Part shown: positions 40,901 through 55,900 of the stretch, piece after piece
How the letters are laid out: every line of letters starts with the position of its first letter
Numbering within the stretch: the first letter of the stretch is position 1
Assembly: GCA_026874595.1 (NCBI GenBank)
Contig: CM049311.1
Location: 73,470,953-73,534,952, forward strand
Direction of reading: 5' to 3'
Length of the DNA: 64,000 nucleotides
From: Sipunculus nudus
Lineage: Eukaryota > Annelida > Sipuncula > Golfingiida > Sipunculidae
Notes under the pieces: generated by a model
Told to the model about the DNA's origin: nothing
Seen by the model: the letters and a program-made list of their open reading frames with translations, nothing else
The model's database searches: none
Program-made: the position numbers and the translations under genes

Positions 40901-43900
40901 ATAGAAAATTATGTGTCGAGGTAGATAACTGTTGTAGACTATTAAATCGAATTATTACAGGTGTTTAATTTTCGTGCATTTTACGGGTTATTAATGTCAA
41001 CGAAGTAGCGAACTTTTGGATAAGAAACCTGGAGATGTTTTCATTATAAGCATTAAACAAAACGGCGATTTTAATTTAATTTAGTCACAATATGCATATA
41101 TAACCATGTCATTAAAACTTCTCTCTCAAACGAACATTTAGTTAAGAATAAAACCGGACATTGACTTTATTTCATGTATATGTTTATGTTTGTAGATATT
41201 TAATTTGTAAGCAAGAAAATTAAATGAGAGATGTATTATAGCTATATATAGCTATATTAAGGCTATATTGTAAATGTATTATTATATTATTAGAGATATT
41301 TAATAAATGCATATAATGTATAAATGTTTTCAGAATATTTGTCAACGTAATGTGCTTTGGGTATGTTTCATTTATCTTTTGTTTTCTTAGGTTAAAGAGT
41401 ATGACATTGCTATAAACGATATTACATCATACAGCGAAAATTCTTCTATTAGTCGTATATGGATAACACCACAATCAACATACGTCATTTACGACAGGGC
41501 CGGGGTAAGATATATATTTTTACTAGTAATTATGAGGACATTAATTCATTATTTTATTACCACAGGTGTTATATATGTAAATAAAACATTAATTTTATAC
41601 TGTTTATTCCTTCATCCTGGAATTAATCCGTCTAAGCGAAACAATCGTATGGAGATATCATTAGTTCTAAACTTGTGCATTTTTTATTATAAAATTATAA
41701 TTATAATAATATGTCTTATAAAATATCATCCGGATTACATCTTAAGAACCGTTTTGACATCATTGTGATAATTTAATTTCATTGACAGTTTTTAAATTCT
41801 GAATCACTTTATAGCAAAACCAGTTTGTATTGCATATATATCATGGTCGACTTCGTTTTATATCTCTAATATCTTAAATTTTATCGTATTTTATGTCATA
41901 TTGTCCACAATGACTATGAATCATTCCTTTTCCATACGCATCCATGTTGGACCATCTATTCCGTGAGTTGATCTTTTTTATTGCTTTATATTGTGCTTGG
42001 AACAAATGTACAGATTACAATGTTCATCTTCGTTTTAGGCCAAGAGACACGTTGAAAATTCCCCAATACAGCTCATGAAGTCTATGAAAAATGACGTGGA
42101 GAGGAGACGGTATCGCGAGTGTCAGGTCAGTGCAGCGCCATCTGGTGAACCTTATTAGAATTACTCTAGTGCGTTCACTTACATTAGCTGAGACCGCACA
42201 TGATTGCGGCCTTTTTTAATATTTCAAGTAACTCTTTCAATTTTATAAATATCATTTTCCATTTTACATTTAAGATTGATTCTGCTGCTTCAAATGAAAA
42301 CTCAAACCAGATTTTGAATTATTTAACCTGGCTGACAAAATATATGCAAGTTGAATGCAAATGAATTACAAATGCTCCACAAAGACAAGCGAAAAATTCC
42401 CGTGCATTACATGTCTGCTTGTTGTACCTTAAGCTCGCTGTATTTATATTGTATTTAGAGGCACTGTGAAGATTATCATATATGTAATTGCGTTTAATTA
42501 TAATTAAATAAATATCTAAAGCATAAAGAATGAATCAAGCTAACCAGGGATCAACATTAGCAACAAAATAGTACTTGCCCATACGAAGCTAATAAATCCC
42601 TCAACTTCCCAGGAAAACAAGTAGTTGTCGAAACCACAGACTGAACAATGCCATATTTTTTATTAAGTTTTAGAATTCATCATTTGTTCACATAGATTGT
42701 TTAAGATAAAAAAAAATACACTAATCAGGTGACGAATTCAAACATAGGGGAACTCGGCTAATTTTACTGGTTTCGAGCGAGCAAATGAACGTTATATAGG
42801 ACATTAGTTTTGTGAGGTTTTACCTTTTGTTTATTTCAAATATTTCACTATTACCATAAACTGACACAAAATAACAACTTGACTTTCCCCTGCAGGTGCG
42901 GGACTCAACAGTTGTTGTTCAGTTTGCAGCTTTCTTAGAGAAAGAAGTAAGTGTCAGTTGTTTACCAAACATTGATAAACCAACATAACTATATGACCAA
43001 ACACCTTGAATTGAATTTAATCTTTATAAGAGTTATTTTAAAATCACTGGTAAAACGAGACAAAATTCAAAATTTTACAAAGTTTAAACTGTTAATGAAA
43101 ATAGATGAAAATAATAACTGTAACTGTAATTTTTTATCACTCATAAAAAATGAAACTCTAATAAAATCTAATAAATAGATAATTGTGAAAATTCTTCGAT
43201 AATTGGAATATGCTACACCATATTGTATCAAGGAAAAATGATAAAAACTGATATTATGAAACGGCATATACTTTTATATATTATCATAACCAGGATATAG
43301 AATGATCTCATATACACCTTTTTATTTGTATGATTCGATTAGATGAACGAAGGGAGAGAATGGACCGAGATGTCCGCAGCAGAGGAGGTCACCCGCCGCA
43401 GAAGGTCAGAACTGATGGTGTAAACAATGGTGGATCCAGAAATATTTGATATGTGTGTGTGTGTGGGGGGGGGGGGTCCGATTCAGATGATGATCGTTGA
43501 TTTTTGCCATTATTTGAAATGCTAATATGCTGGGAAATGGTGCACATTGCCTTCTAGATTTTCTTGTATATATACATATATCGGTATATATGCTTTAATT
43601 TAAATTTTTTTTCTTTATTTTGTAATCTGTTTTGCTTTGGGGAACGGGGTGGCTATGGATTACCCATCCCCTGGATCCATACCTAGATATTAAGCACATA
43701 CAATTATAAGTCTTTTATTTCTTTTTCACTGATAAAAATTTATTAATTAAAATGTGTTAGAGCTGCATTTGGGCAGTGGCGTCAGAAAGAATGTTTTAAC
43801 TATTTGATTATGTTTAATATCGGAGGTTTAACACCGTATACATATCTGTGTAGAGGTGACTATAACGTCATATATAACTGCACGTATGCGGCAGTATCTA

Positions 43901-46900
43901 AGAAGGTTAAGTAAAACTGATAATTATCAGTCCTTTACTTCGAAAATCTTATAATCTTATAAAAGCTAAAAGGCCTTGCTCTCACCACCCACAGCAAGTG
44001 ACCTTTGAACCTTATGCACATGCGCAGTCAACCGCGTACGGTATCATGATATTTCTGTTAATCAACAAGGGCACACAGGTCACGTGGGCCGTGTTTACTA
44101 ATAATTTGCGGGAAAAACCTTAATCATCACTCAAACCGACTTTATAAGAAATTTTTATAACAGGAACCACCTGCAGTTCAGTTATATGTACCAAGAGTAA
44201 GTTAGAAATCCAATAAGGTTTACAAGTAAGACAGGTGAATAGCTGCCTTAACTTTAAAGATGTTACTATGATGCGGAAGTGCTATGGCCTGTGTAAGAAA
44301 CAAAGGAGCTAATCTTTTTCATGCAATATCCTGTTTCAATAACGTTTTTTAAACTTCCAATTACGTTATTGTATCCCCAGACAAATTCGGGATACTATGG
44401 TTTCACGACGGTTCCGCCGCCGCCGCCGCAGAAAAACCTTGTTAGCAAGATAATTAAAAAAATATTTCACTGATCTTTTTCAAACTTTACATTTGTATAG
44501 ATATAGGTAAGGGGAAGAAGCCTACTTAAAATGGGGTCATGACCTATGCTAGGAGAGTGACCTTGACCTTGAATAAGTCCATTTTTGCTGAAAATAACAC
44601 AAATTCTTAAATATCTCAAGTAATCTTGCATGGACTGGTCCAAAAATCAAGATGACCGAAGATCTTGGATAGCCTTGTGATATACCGGAAACTGGTGACG
44701 CAACCTATTATCCTTTTCTTGTTTTTAGGCCTTTTAATACCCCCATAATTGCCACTTGACAGTACTGTAAGCATTATAAGTCAAAAACTAATGGACAGAT
44801 TTCTTTCATATTATGCACAATTAGAGAGATGGGTTATGGCATGAGGTCTATTTACATTTGGATAATTCCTCCTTTTATTGATGTATGGATTTCAAACTTG
44901 ACTTATATATGTCCCATTGAAAACGCAAGATTCCAATTGATTTTGGGGTCATGAGGTCTTAGGTCAAGGTCGCAGGACACATCTTTTAAAAGATTGTGGA
45001 TGCATTTTCAGCCAAACAATTCATCTCAGATCTTTCATCTTGCACATATAGTTCACCTGCCAAGAGTGGAAGACCCTTATCAGTTTGAGGTCACAAGGTC
45101 AAAGGTTAAGGTCACAGGAGCCAGCTGTCCAAAATTAGTTTCTGGATGATAATTCCTGCTTTTCTTGATGTATGGATTTCAAACTTGACTTGTATATGAC
45201 CCATTGGAAAAGCAAGACCCAAACTGATTTTAAGGGCATGAGGTCAAAGGTCAAGGTCACAGGACACATCTTTTAAAAGATGTGGATGCATTTTCAGCCA
45301 AACATTTCATCTCAGATCTTTCATCTTGCACATATAGTTCACCTGCCAAGAGAGGAAGAACCCTATCTATTTTGAGGTAACAAGGTCAAAGGTGAAGGTC
45401 ACAGGAGCCAGCTGTCCAAAAATTAGTTTCTGGATGATAATTCCTGCTTTTATTGATGTATAGATTCAAACTTGACTTGTATATGTCCCATTGGAAAAAG
45501 CAAGACCCGAATTGACTTTGGGGTCATGAGGTCAAAGGTCAAGGTCACAGGACACATCTTTAAAAAGATTGTGGATGCATTTTCAGCCAAACATTTCATC
45601 TCAGACATTTCATCTTGCACATACAGTTCCCCTGCCAATAGAGGAAGACGCCTGTCAATTGTGAGGTCACAAGGTCAAAGGTGAAGGTCACAGGAGCCAT
45701 CTGTCCAAAAATTAGTTCCCGAGATAATAATTCAAGCTTTGATTAATATAGAGATTTCAAACCTGACTTATATATGGCCCATCAATAAATCTAGACCTCT
45801 ATTGATTTATATATAAAAGTGGATGATCAATTTTGGGGTCACAAAGTCAAAGGTCAAGGCCACAGGAGCCATCTGTAAAAAAATTAGTTTCTGGATGATA
45901 ATTTCTGCTTTTATTGATGTATAGATTTCAAACTTGACTTGTATATGTCCCATTGGAAAAGCAAGACTCGAATTGAATTTGGGGTCATGAGGTCAAAGGT
46001 CAAGGTCACAGGACACATCTTTAAAAAGACTGTGGATGCATTTTCAGCCAAACATTTCATCTCAGACCTTTCATCTTGCACATATAGTTCACCTGCCAAG
46101 AGAGGAAGACCACTATCAAAATTACGCAAACTTTTCAATATCTCAATATCGTTTGCATGGATTGGTCCCAAAATCAAGGTAACAGAAGATCTTGGAGAGC
46201 CTTGTGATATGCCAAAAGGTAAAGGTCACAGGACCAACATCTTCAAAAAGATTGTGTATTGATAGATGGAAGAAATAATAATTGCTTGCCAAGTGTCAGT
46301 ATATGCTACTAAAAATGGGGGCCTATTCTTAAAGGGGAGGGAAGGGGCGTACTATGTCTGGGGATACTCTGGCACCTGCGGTGCCAAGAAATGTCTAGTT
46401 AAACTTCCATTAACGTTATTTAAGCCAATTAGACTCATACTTGTGCTAGGTAAACAAAACTAGGTATATAATTTAATTTTTAATGTGAATGTCTTTCACT
46501 AGATTGACACCAAAACGGTGCAAAAGAATAATCATTACCTTGAACCAGCACATTGGACACCTCAACACTAGGTCTTAAATGTAACCAGCGACCGGCATCT
46601 GTGGCTCAGGGGTAGATCACTGGACTTAAAATCGGACTCAAGCAGCTAGATCGCGAGTTCGAATCTCAGTCGAGGCGGTGAGATTTTTCACGGTCGGCCA
46701 CCACCAAGGGTGAGCGCTCTGCAGGCTTAATGGGAAGGCCGTGCCCATGCAATGGCCGTGTTTCATTCATAACCAAGAGCGCCTTTCGGGGGGGGGGGGG
46801 GGGGTTCCTCCCTCTGTGGTATGACCAAGCAATGGGGAGGATTTCACATCCATAGCCCGCAGGTGCAGTAATCACCATGCCTGGTTGACACAAGGTTATG

Positions 46901-49900
46901 ATATAAGAGCAAGCCTGGTGCTACTGATATAAGAGCTACTGTGCTACTGTCACGTAGTCCGAAACCGGGATGCGATTCTCAGGATGTACATATACTTAGT
47001 TAAGCTAACCTTAAAAACGCGAGGCTGTTCCCTCCAACAACAACAAAAAATGTTGCCAGTGTCTTACCTGTTCATGTGTAATTCACGTGCAATAGTCCCT
47101 TCGAGAAAAAATATTGGGAAAATGACTAATAATCTCCCAAAACGGGTATTACGGAGGCGTGACCACAGAGAAGTTGCGTGTCAGAGGTCGAGTGGTATCA
47201 CTGTCAATTATAATACGACTTTGTGTTTTATTTTGTTTCAGAGATGCCCAGTATAATCACGGTGTAAGCTTCAACACGATTTCTGCTGTGGGCCCAAACG
47301 CTGCCGTCATACACTACCGTCCAAGTAACGCCACCAACGCCAGGATAACCAAAGACAAAGTGTTCCTGCTGGACTCAGGAGGCCAGTACCTGTCAGTATT
47401 ACACCATGTCACCAGATATAACATATAACATGACTTCACACATCCTATTGTATACAGGAGGCAAATACTTGTCAGTATTAAACCATGTCACAGGATATAA
47501 CATATAACATGACATCATACATCCTATTGTATACAGGAGGCAAATACTTGTCAGTATTAAACCATGTCACAGGATATAACATATAACATGACATCATACA
47601 ATATACTGTACACAGGAGGCCAATACTTGTCAGTATCACACCATGTCATAAGATATAACATATAACATGACATCATACATCCTTCTGTACACAGGAGGCC
47701 AATACATGTCAGTATCACACCATGTCATAAGATATAACATATAACATGACATCATACATCCGACTGTACACAGGAGGCCAGTACATGTCAGTAATACACC
47801 ATGTCACAAGATATAACATATAACATGACATCATACATCCTACTGTACACAGGAGGCCAGTACATGTCAGTATCACACCATGTCACAAGATATAACATAT
47901 TACATGACATCATACATCCTACTGTACACAGGAAGCCAGTACATGTCAGTATCACACCATGTCATAAGATAAACATATAACATGACATCATACATCCTAC
48001 TGTACACAGGAGGCCAATACATGTCAGTATCACACCATATCATAAGATATAACATATAACATGACATCATACATCCTACTGTACACAGGAGGCCAGTACA
48101 TGTCAGTATCATACCATGTCACAAGATATAACATATAACATGACATCATACATGCTACTGTACACAGGAGGCCATTACATGTCAGTATCACAACATGTCA
48201 TAAGATATAACATATAACATGACATCATACATCCTACTGTATGCAGGAGGCCAATACTTGTCAGTATCACACCATGTCATAAGATATAACATATAACATG
48301 ACATCATACATCCTTATGTACACAGGAGGCCAATACATGTCAGTATCACACCATGTCATAAGATATAACATATAACATGGCATCATACATCCTTCTGTAC
48401 TCAGGAGGCCATTACATGTCAATATAACACTATGTCACCAGATATAACATATAACATGACATCATACATCCTACTGTACACAGGAGGCCAATACTTGTCA
48501 GTATCACACCATGTCATAAGATATAACATATAACATGACATCATACATCCTTCTGTACACAGGAGGCCAATACATGTCAGTATCACACCATGTCATAAGA
48601 TATAACATATAACATGACATCATACATCCTACTGTACACAGGAGGCCAGTTAATGTCAGTATCACACCATGTCACCAGATATAACATATAACATGACATC
48701 ATACATCCTACTGTTCACAGGAGGCCAGTACATGTCAGTATCACACCATGTCACCAGATATAACATATAACATGACATCATACATCCTTCTGTACACAGG
48801 AGGCCAATACCCGTCAGTATCACACCATGTCACCAGATATAACATATAACATGACATCATACATCCTACTGTACACAGGAGGCCAGTATATGTCAGTGTC
48901 ACACCATGTCACCAGATATAACATATAACATGACATCATACATCCTACTGTACACAGGAGGCCAGTATTTGTCAGTGTCACACCATGTCACCAGATATAA
49001 CATATAACATGACATCATACATCCTTCTGTACACAGGAGGCCAATAGCCGTCAGTATCACACCATGTCACCAGATATAACATATAACATGACATCATACA
49101 TCCTACTCTACACAGGAGGCCAGTACATGTCAGTATCACACCATGTCATAAGATATAACATATAACATGACATCAAACATCCTACTCTACACAGGAGGCC
49201 AGTACTTGTCAGTATCACACCATGTCACCAGATATAACATATAACATGACATCATACATCCTACTGTACACAGGAGGCCAGTATATGTCAGTGTCACACC
49301 ATGTCACAAGATATAACATATAACATGACATCATACATCCTACTGTTCACAGGAGGCCAGTACATGTCAGTAATACACCATGTCACCAGATATAACATAT
49401 AACATGACATCATACATCCTACTGTTCACAGGAGGCCAGTACATGTCAGTATCACACCATGTCATAAGATATAACATATAACATGACATCATACATCCTA
49501 CTGTACACAGGAGGCCAGTATATGTCAGTGTCACACCATGTCACCAGATATAACATATAACATGACATCATACATCCTTCTGTACACAGGAGGCCAATAC
49601 TTGTCAGTATCACACCATGTCATAAGATATAACATATAACATGACATCATACATCCTACTGTACACAGGATGCCAATACATGTGAGTATCACACCATGTC
49701 ACAAGATATAACATATTACATGACATCATACATCCTACTGTACACAGGAGGCCAATGCTTGTCAGTATCACACCATGTCATAAGATATAACATATAACAT
49801 GACATCATACATCCTACTGTACACAGGAGGCCAGTACATGTCAGTATCACACCATGTAATAAGATATAACATATAACATGACATCATACATCCTACTGTT

Positions 49901-52900
49901 CACAGGAGGCCAGTACATGTCAGTATCACACCATGTCACCAGATATAACATATAACATTACATCATACATCCTACTGTTCACAGGAGGCCAGTACATGTC
50001 AGTATCCCACCATGTCACCAGATATAACATATAACATGACATCATACATCCTACTGTTCACAGGAGGCCAGTACATGTCAGTATCACACCATGTCACCAG
50101 ATATAACATATAACATGACATCATACATCCTACTGTTCACAGGCGGCCAGTACATGTCAGTATCACACCATGTCACAAGATATAACATATAACATGACAT
50201 CATATATCCTACTGTACACAGGAGGCCAGTACATGTCAGTATCACACCATGTCACAAGATATAACATGTAACATGACATCATACATCCTACTGTACACAG
50301 GAGGCCAGTACATGTCAGTATCACACCATGTCACCAGATATAACATATAACATGACATCATACATCCTACTGTACACAGGAGGCCAGTACATGTCAGTAT
50401 TACACCATGTCATAAGATATAATATATAACATGACATCATACATCCTACTGTTCACAGGAGGCCAGTACATGTCAGTATCACACCATGTCACCAGATATA
50501 ACATATAACATGACATCATACATCAGACTGTACACAGGAGGCCAGTACATGTCAGTATTACACCATATCACAAGATATAACATATAACATGACATCATAC
50601 ATCCTACTGTACACAGGAGGCCAGTACATGTCAGTATCACACCATGTCACCAGATATAACATATAACATGACTTTATACATCCTACTCTACACAGGAGTC
50701 CAATACTTGTCAGTATCACACCATGTCGCCAGATATAACATATAACATGACATCATACATCCTACTGTTCACAGGAGGCCAGTACATGTCAGTATCACAC
50801 CATGTCACCAGATATAACATATAACATGACATCATACATCCTTCTGTACACAGGAGGCCAATACTTGTCAGTATCACACCATGTCACAAGATATAACATA
50901 TAACATGACATCATACATCCTACTGTACACAGGAGGCCAGTACATGTCAGTATCACACCATGTCACCAGATATAACATATAACATGACATCATACATCCT
51001 ACTGTACACAGGAGGCCAATACATGTCAGTATCACACCATGTCACCAGATATAACATATAACATGACATCATACATCCTACTGTTCATAGGAGGCCAGTA
51101 CATGTCAGTATCACACTATGTCACAAGATATAACATATAACATGACTTTATACATCCTACTGTACACAGGAGGCCAGTACATGTCAGTATCACACCATGT
51201 CACCAGATATAACATATAACATGACATCATACATCCTATTGTACACAGGAGGCCAATACATGTCAGTGTCACACCATGTCACCAGATATAACATATAACA
51301 TGACATCATACATCCTACTGTACACAGGAGAGAATACATGTCAGTATCACACTATGTCACAAGATATAACATATAACATGACTTTATACATCCTACTGTA
51401 CACAGGAGGCCAATACTTGTCAGTATCACACCATGTCACCAGATATAACGTATAACATGACATCATACATCCTACTGTTCACAGGAGGCCAGTACATGTC
51501 AGTATCACACCATGTCACCAGATATAACATATAACCTGACATCATACATCCTACTGTTCACAGGAGGCCAGTACATGTCAGTATCACACCATGTCATAAG
51601 ATATAACATATAACATGACATCATACATCCTTCTGTACACAGGAGGCCAATACTTGTCAGTATCACACCATGTCACAAGATATAACATATAACATGACAT
51701 CATATATCCTACTGTACACAGGAGGCCAGTACTGGTCAGTATCACACCATGTCACAAGATATGACATATAACGTGACATCATACATCCTACTGTTCACAG
51801 AAGGCCAGTACATGTCAGTATCACACCATGTCACCAGATATAACATATAACATGACATCATACATCCTTCTGTACACAGGAGGCCAATACTTGTCAGTAT
51901 CACACCATGTCACAAGATATAACATATAACATGACATCATATATCCTACTGTACCATGAGGCCAGTACTGGTCAGTATCACACCATGTCACAAGATATAA
52001 CATATAACATGACATCATACATCCTACTGTTCACAGAAGGCCAGTACATGTCAGTATCACACCATGTCACCAGATATAACATATAACATGACATCATACA
52101 TCCTACTGTACACAGGAGGCCAGTACTTGTCAGTATCACACCATGTCACCAGATATAACATATAACATGACATCATACATCCTACTGTACACAGGAGGCC
52201 AGTATATGTCAGTGTCACACCATGTCACAAGATATAACATATAACATGACATCATACATCCTACTGTTCACAGGAGGCCGGTACATGTCAGTAATACACC
52301 ATGTCACCAGATATAACATATAACATGATATCATACATCCTACTGTTCACAGGAGGCCAGTACATGTCAGTATCACACCATGTCATAAGATATAACATAT
52401 AACATGACATCATACATCCTACTGTACACAGGAGGCCAGTATATGTCAGTGTCACACCATGTCACCAGATATAACATATAACATGACATCATACATCCTT
52501 CTGTACACAGGAGGCCAATACTTGTCAGTATCACACCATGTCATAAGATATAACATATAACATGACATCATACATCCTACTGTACACAGGATGCCAATAC
52601 ATGTGAGTATCACACCATGTCACAAGATATAACATATTACATGACATCATACATCCTACTGTACACAGGAGGCCAATACTTGTCAGTATCACACCATGTC
52701 ATAAGATATAACATATAACATGACATCATACATCCTACTGTACACAGGAGGCCAGTACATGTCAGTATCACACCATGTAATAAGATATAACATATAACAT
52801 GACATCATACATCCTACTGTTCACAGGAGGCCAGTACATGTCAGTATCACACCATGTCTCCAGATATAACATATAACATGACATCATACATCCTACTGTT

Positions 52901-55900
52901 CACAGGAGGCCAGTACATGTCAGTATCACACCATGTCACAAGATATAACATATAACATGACATCATACATCCTACTGTACACAGGAGGCCAGTACATGTC
53001 AGTATCACACCATGTCACAAGATATAACATATAACATGACATCATACATCCTACTGTTCACAGGAGGCCAGTACATGTCAGTATCCCACCATGTCACCAG
53101 ATATAACATATAACATGACATCATACATCCTACTGTTCACAGGAGGCCAGTACATGTCAGTATCACACCATGTCACCAGATATAACATATAACATGACAT
53201 CATACATCCTACTGTTCACAGGTGGCCAGTACATGTCAGTATCACACCATGTCACAAGATATAACATATAACATGACATCATATATCCTACTGTACACAG
53301 GAGGCCAGTACATGTCAGTATCACACCATGTCACAAGATATAACATATAACATGACATCATACATCCTACTGTACACAGGAGGCCAGTACATGTCAGTAT
53401 CACACCATGTCACCAGATATAACATATAACATGACATCATACATCCTACTGTACACAGGAGGCCAGTACATGTCAGTATTACACCATGTCATAAGATATA
53501 ATATATAACATGACATCATACATCCTACTGTTCACAGGAGGCCAGTACATGTCAGTATCACACCATGTCACCAGATATAACATATAACATGACATCATAC
53601 ATCAGGCTGTACACAGGAGGCCAGTACATGTCAGTATTACACCATGTCACAAGATATAACATATAACATGACATCATACATCCTACTGTACACAGGAGGC
53701 CAGTACATGTCAGTATCACACCATGTCACCAGATATAACATATAACATGACTTTATACATCCTACTCTACACAGGAGTCCAATACTTGTCAGTATCACAC
53801 CATGTCGCCAGATATAACATATAACATGACATCATACATCCTACTGTTCACAGGAGGCCAGTACATGTCAGTATCACACCATGTCACCAGATATAACATA
53901 TAACATGACATCATACATCCTACTGTACACAGGAGGCCAATACATGTCAGTATCACACCATGTCACCAGATATAACATATAACATGACATCATACATCCT
54001 ACTGTTCATAGGAGGCCAGTACATGTCAGTATCACACTATGTCACAAGATATAACATATAACATGACTTTATACATCCTACTGTACACAGGAGGCCAGTA
54101 CATGTCAGTATCACACCATGTCACCAGATATAACATATAACATGACATCATACATCCTATTGTACACAGGAGGCCAATACATGTCAGTGTCACACCATGT
54201 CACCAGATATAACATATAACATGACATCATACATCCTACTGTACACAGGAGAGAATACATGTCAGTATCACACTATGTCACAAGATATAACATATAACAG
54301 GACTTTATATATCCTACTGTACACAGGAGGCCAATACTTGTCAGTATCACACCATGTCACCAGATATAACGTATAACATGACATCATACATCCTACTGTT
54401 CACAGGAGGCCAGTACATGTCAGTCTCACACCATGTCACCAGATATAACATATAACCTGACATCATACATCCTACTGTTCACAGGAGGCCAGTACATGTC
54501 AGTATCACACCATGTCATAAGATATAACATATAACATGACATCATACATCCTTCTGTACACAGGAGGCCAATACTTGTCAGTATCACACCATGTCACAAG
54601 ATATAACATATAACATGACATCATATATCCTACTGTACACAGGAGGCCAGTACTGGTCAGTATCACACCATGTCACAAGATAAAACATATAACATGACAT
54701 CATACATCCTACTGTTCACAGAAGGCCAGTACATGTCAGTATCACACCATGTCACCAGATATAACATATAACATGACATCATACATCCTACTGTACACAG
54801 GAGGCCAGTACATGTCAGTATCACACCATGTCACCAGATATAACATATAACATGACATCATACATCCTTATGTACACAGGAGGCCAATACTTGTCAGTAT
54901 CACACCATGTCACAAGATATAACATATAACATGACATCATACATCCTACTGTACACAGGAGGCCAATACATGTCAGTATCACACCATGTCACCAGATATA
55001 ACATATAACATGACTTTATACATCCTACTGTACACAGGAGGCCAGTACATGTCAGTTTCACACCATGTCACCAGATATAACATATAACATGACATCATAC
55101 ATCCTATTGTACACAGGAGGCCAATACATGTCAGTGTCACACCATGTCACAAGATATAACATATAACAGGACTTTATATATCCTACTGTACACAGGAGGC
55201 CAATACTTGTCAGTATCACACCATGTCACCAGATATAACATATAACATGACTTTATACATCCTACTGTACACAGGAGGCCAGTACATGTCAGTTTCACAC
55301 CATGTCACCAGATATAACATATAACATGACATCATACATCCTATTGTACACAGGAGGCCAATACATGTCAGTGTCACACCATGTCACCAGATATAACATA
55401 TAACATGACATCATACATCCTACTGTACACAGGAGAGAATACATGTCAGTATCACACTATGTCACAAGATATAACATATAACATGACTTTATACATCCTA
55501 CTGTACACAGGAGGCCAATACTTGTCAGTATCACACCATGTCACCAGATATAACGTATAACATGACATCATACATCCTACTGTTCACAGGAGGCCAGTAC
55601 ATGTCAGTATCACACCATGTCACAAGATATAACATATAACCTGACATCATACATCCTACTGTTCACAGGAGACCAGTACATGTCAGTATCACACCATGTC
55701 ATAAGATATAACATAAAACATGACATCATACATCCTTCTGTACACAGGAGGCCAATACTTGTCAGTATCACACCATGTCACAAGATATAACATATAACAT
55801 GACATCATATATCCTACTGTACACAGGAGGCCAGTACTGGTCAGTATCACACCATGTCACAAGATATAACATATAACATGACATCATACATCCTACTGTT

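Noticed and set aside
43343-43345. ATG at the start of exon 13 as an alternative translation start
   Set aside because: It is the first codon of an internal exon with matching phase on both sides; a product from here would lack both N-terminal domains.
15441-46398. LINE or Helitron autonomous coding regions (reverse transcriptase, Rep/helicase)
   Set aside because: Looked for long frames with such motifs in and between the elements and found none, so all elements are treated as non-autonomous.
46594-46667. Functional tRNA gene
   Set aside because: A and B boxes are present but the cloverleaf does not close and a SINE body follows, so it is annotated as a SINE.
47900-52018. Reverse-strand ORFs with repeated MMSCYMLYL-type peptides
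   Set aside because: They are translations of the 79-bp repeat; 79 is not a multiple of 3, so frames break, and there is no start or stop context. Shadows, not genes.
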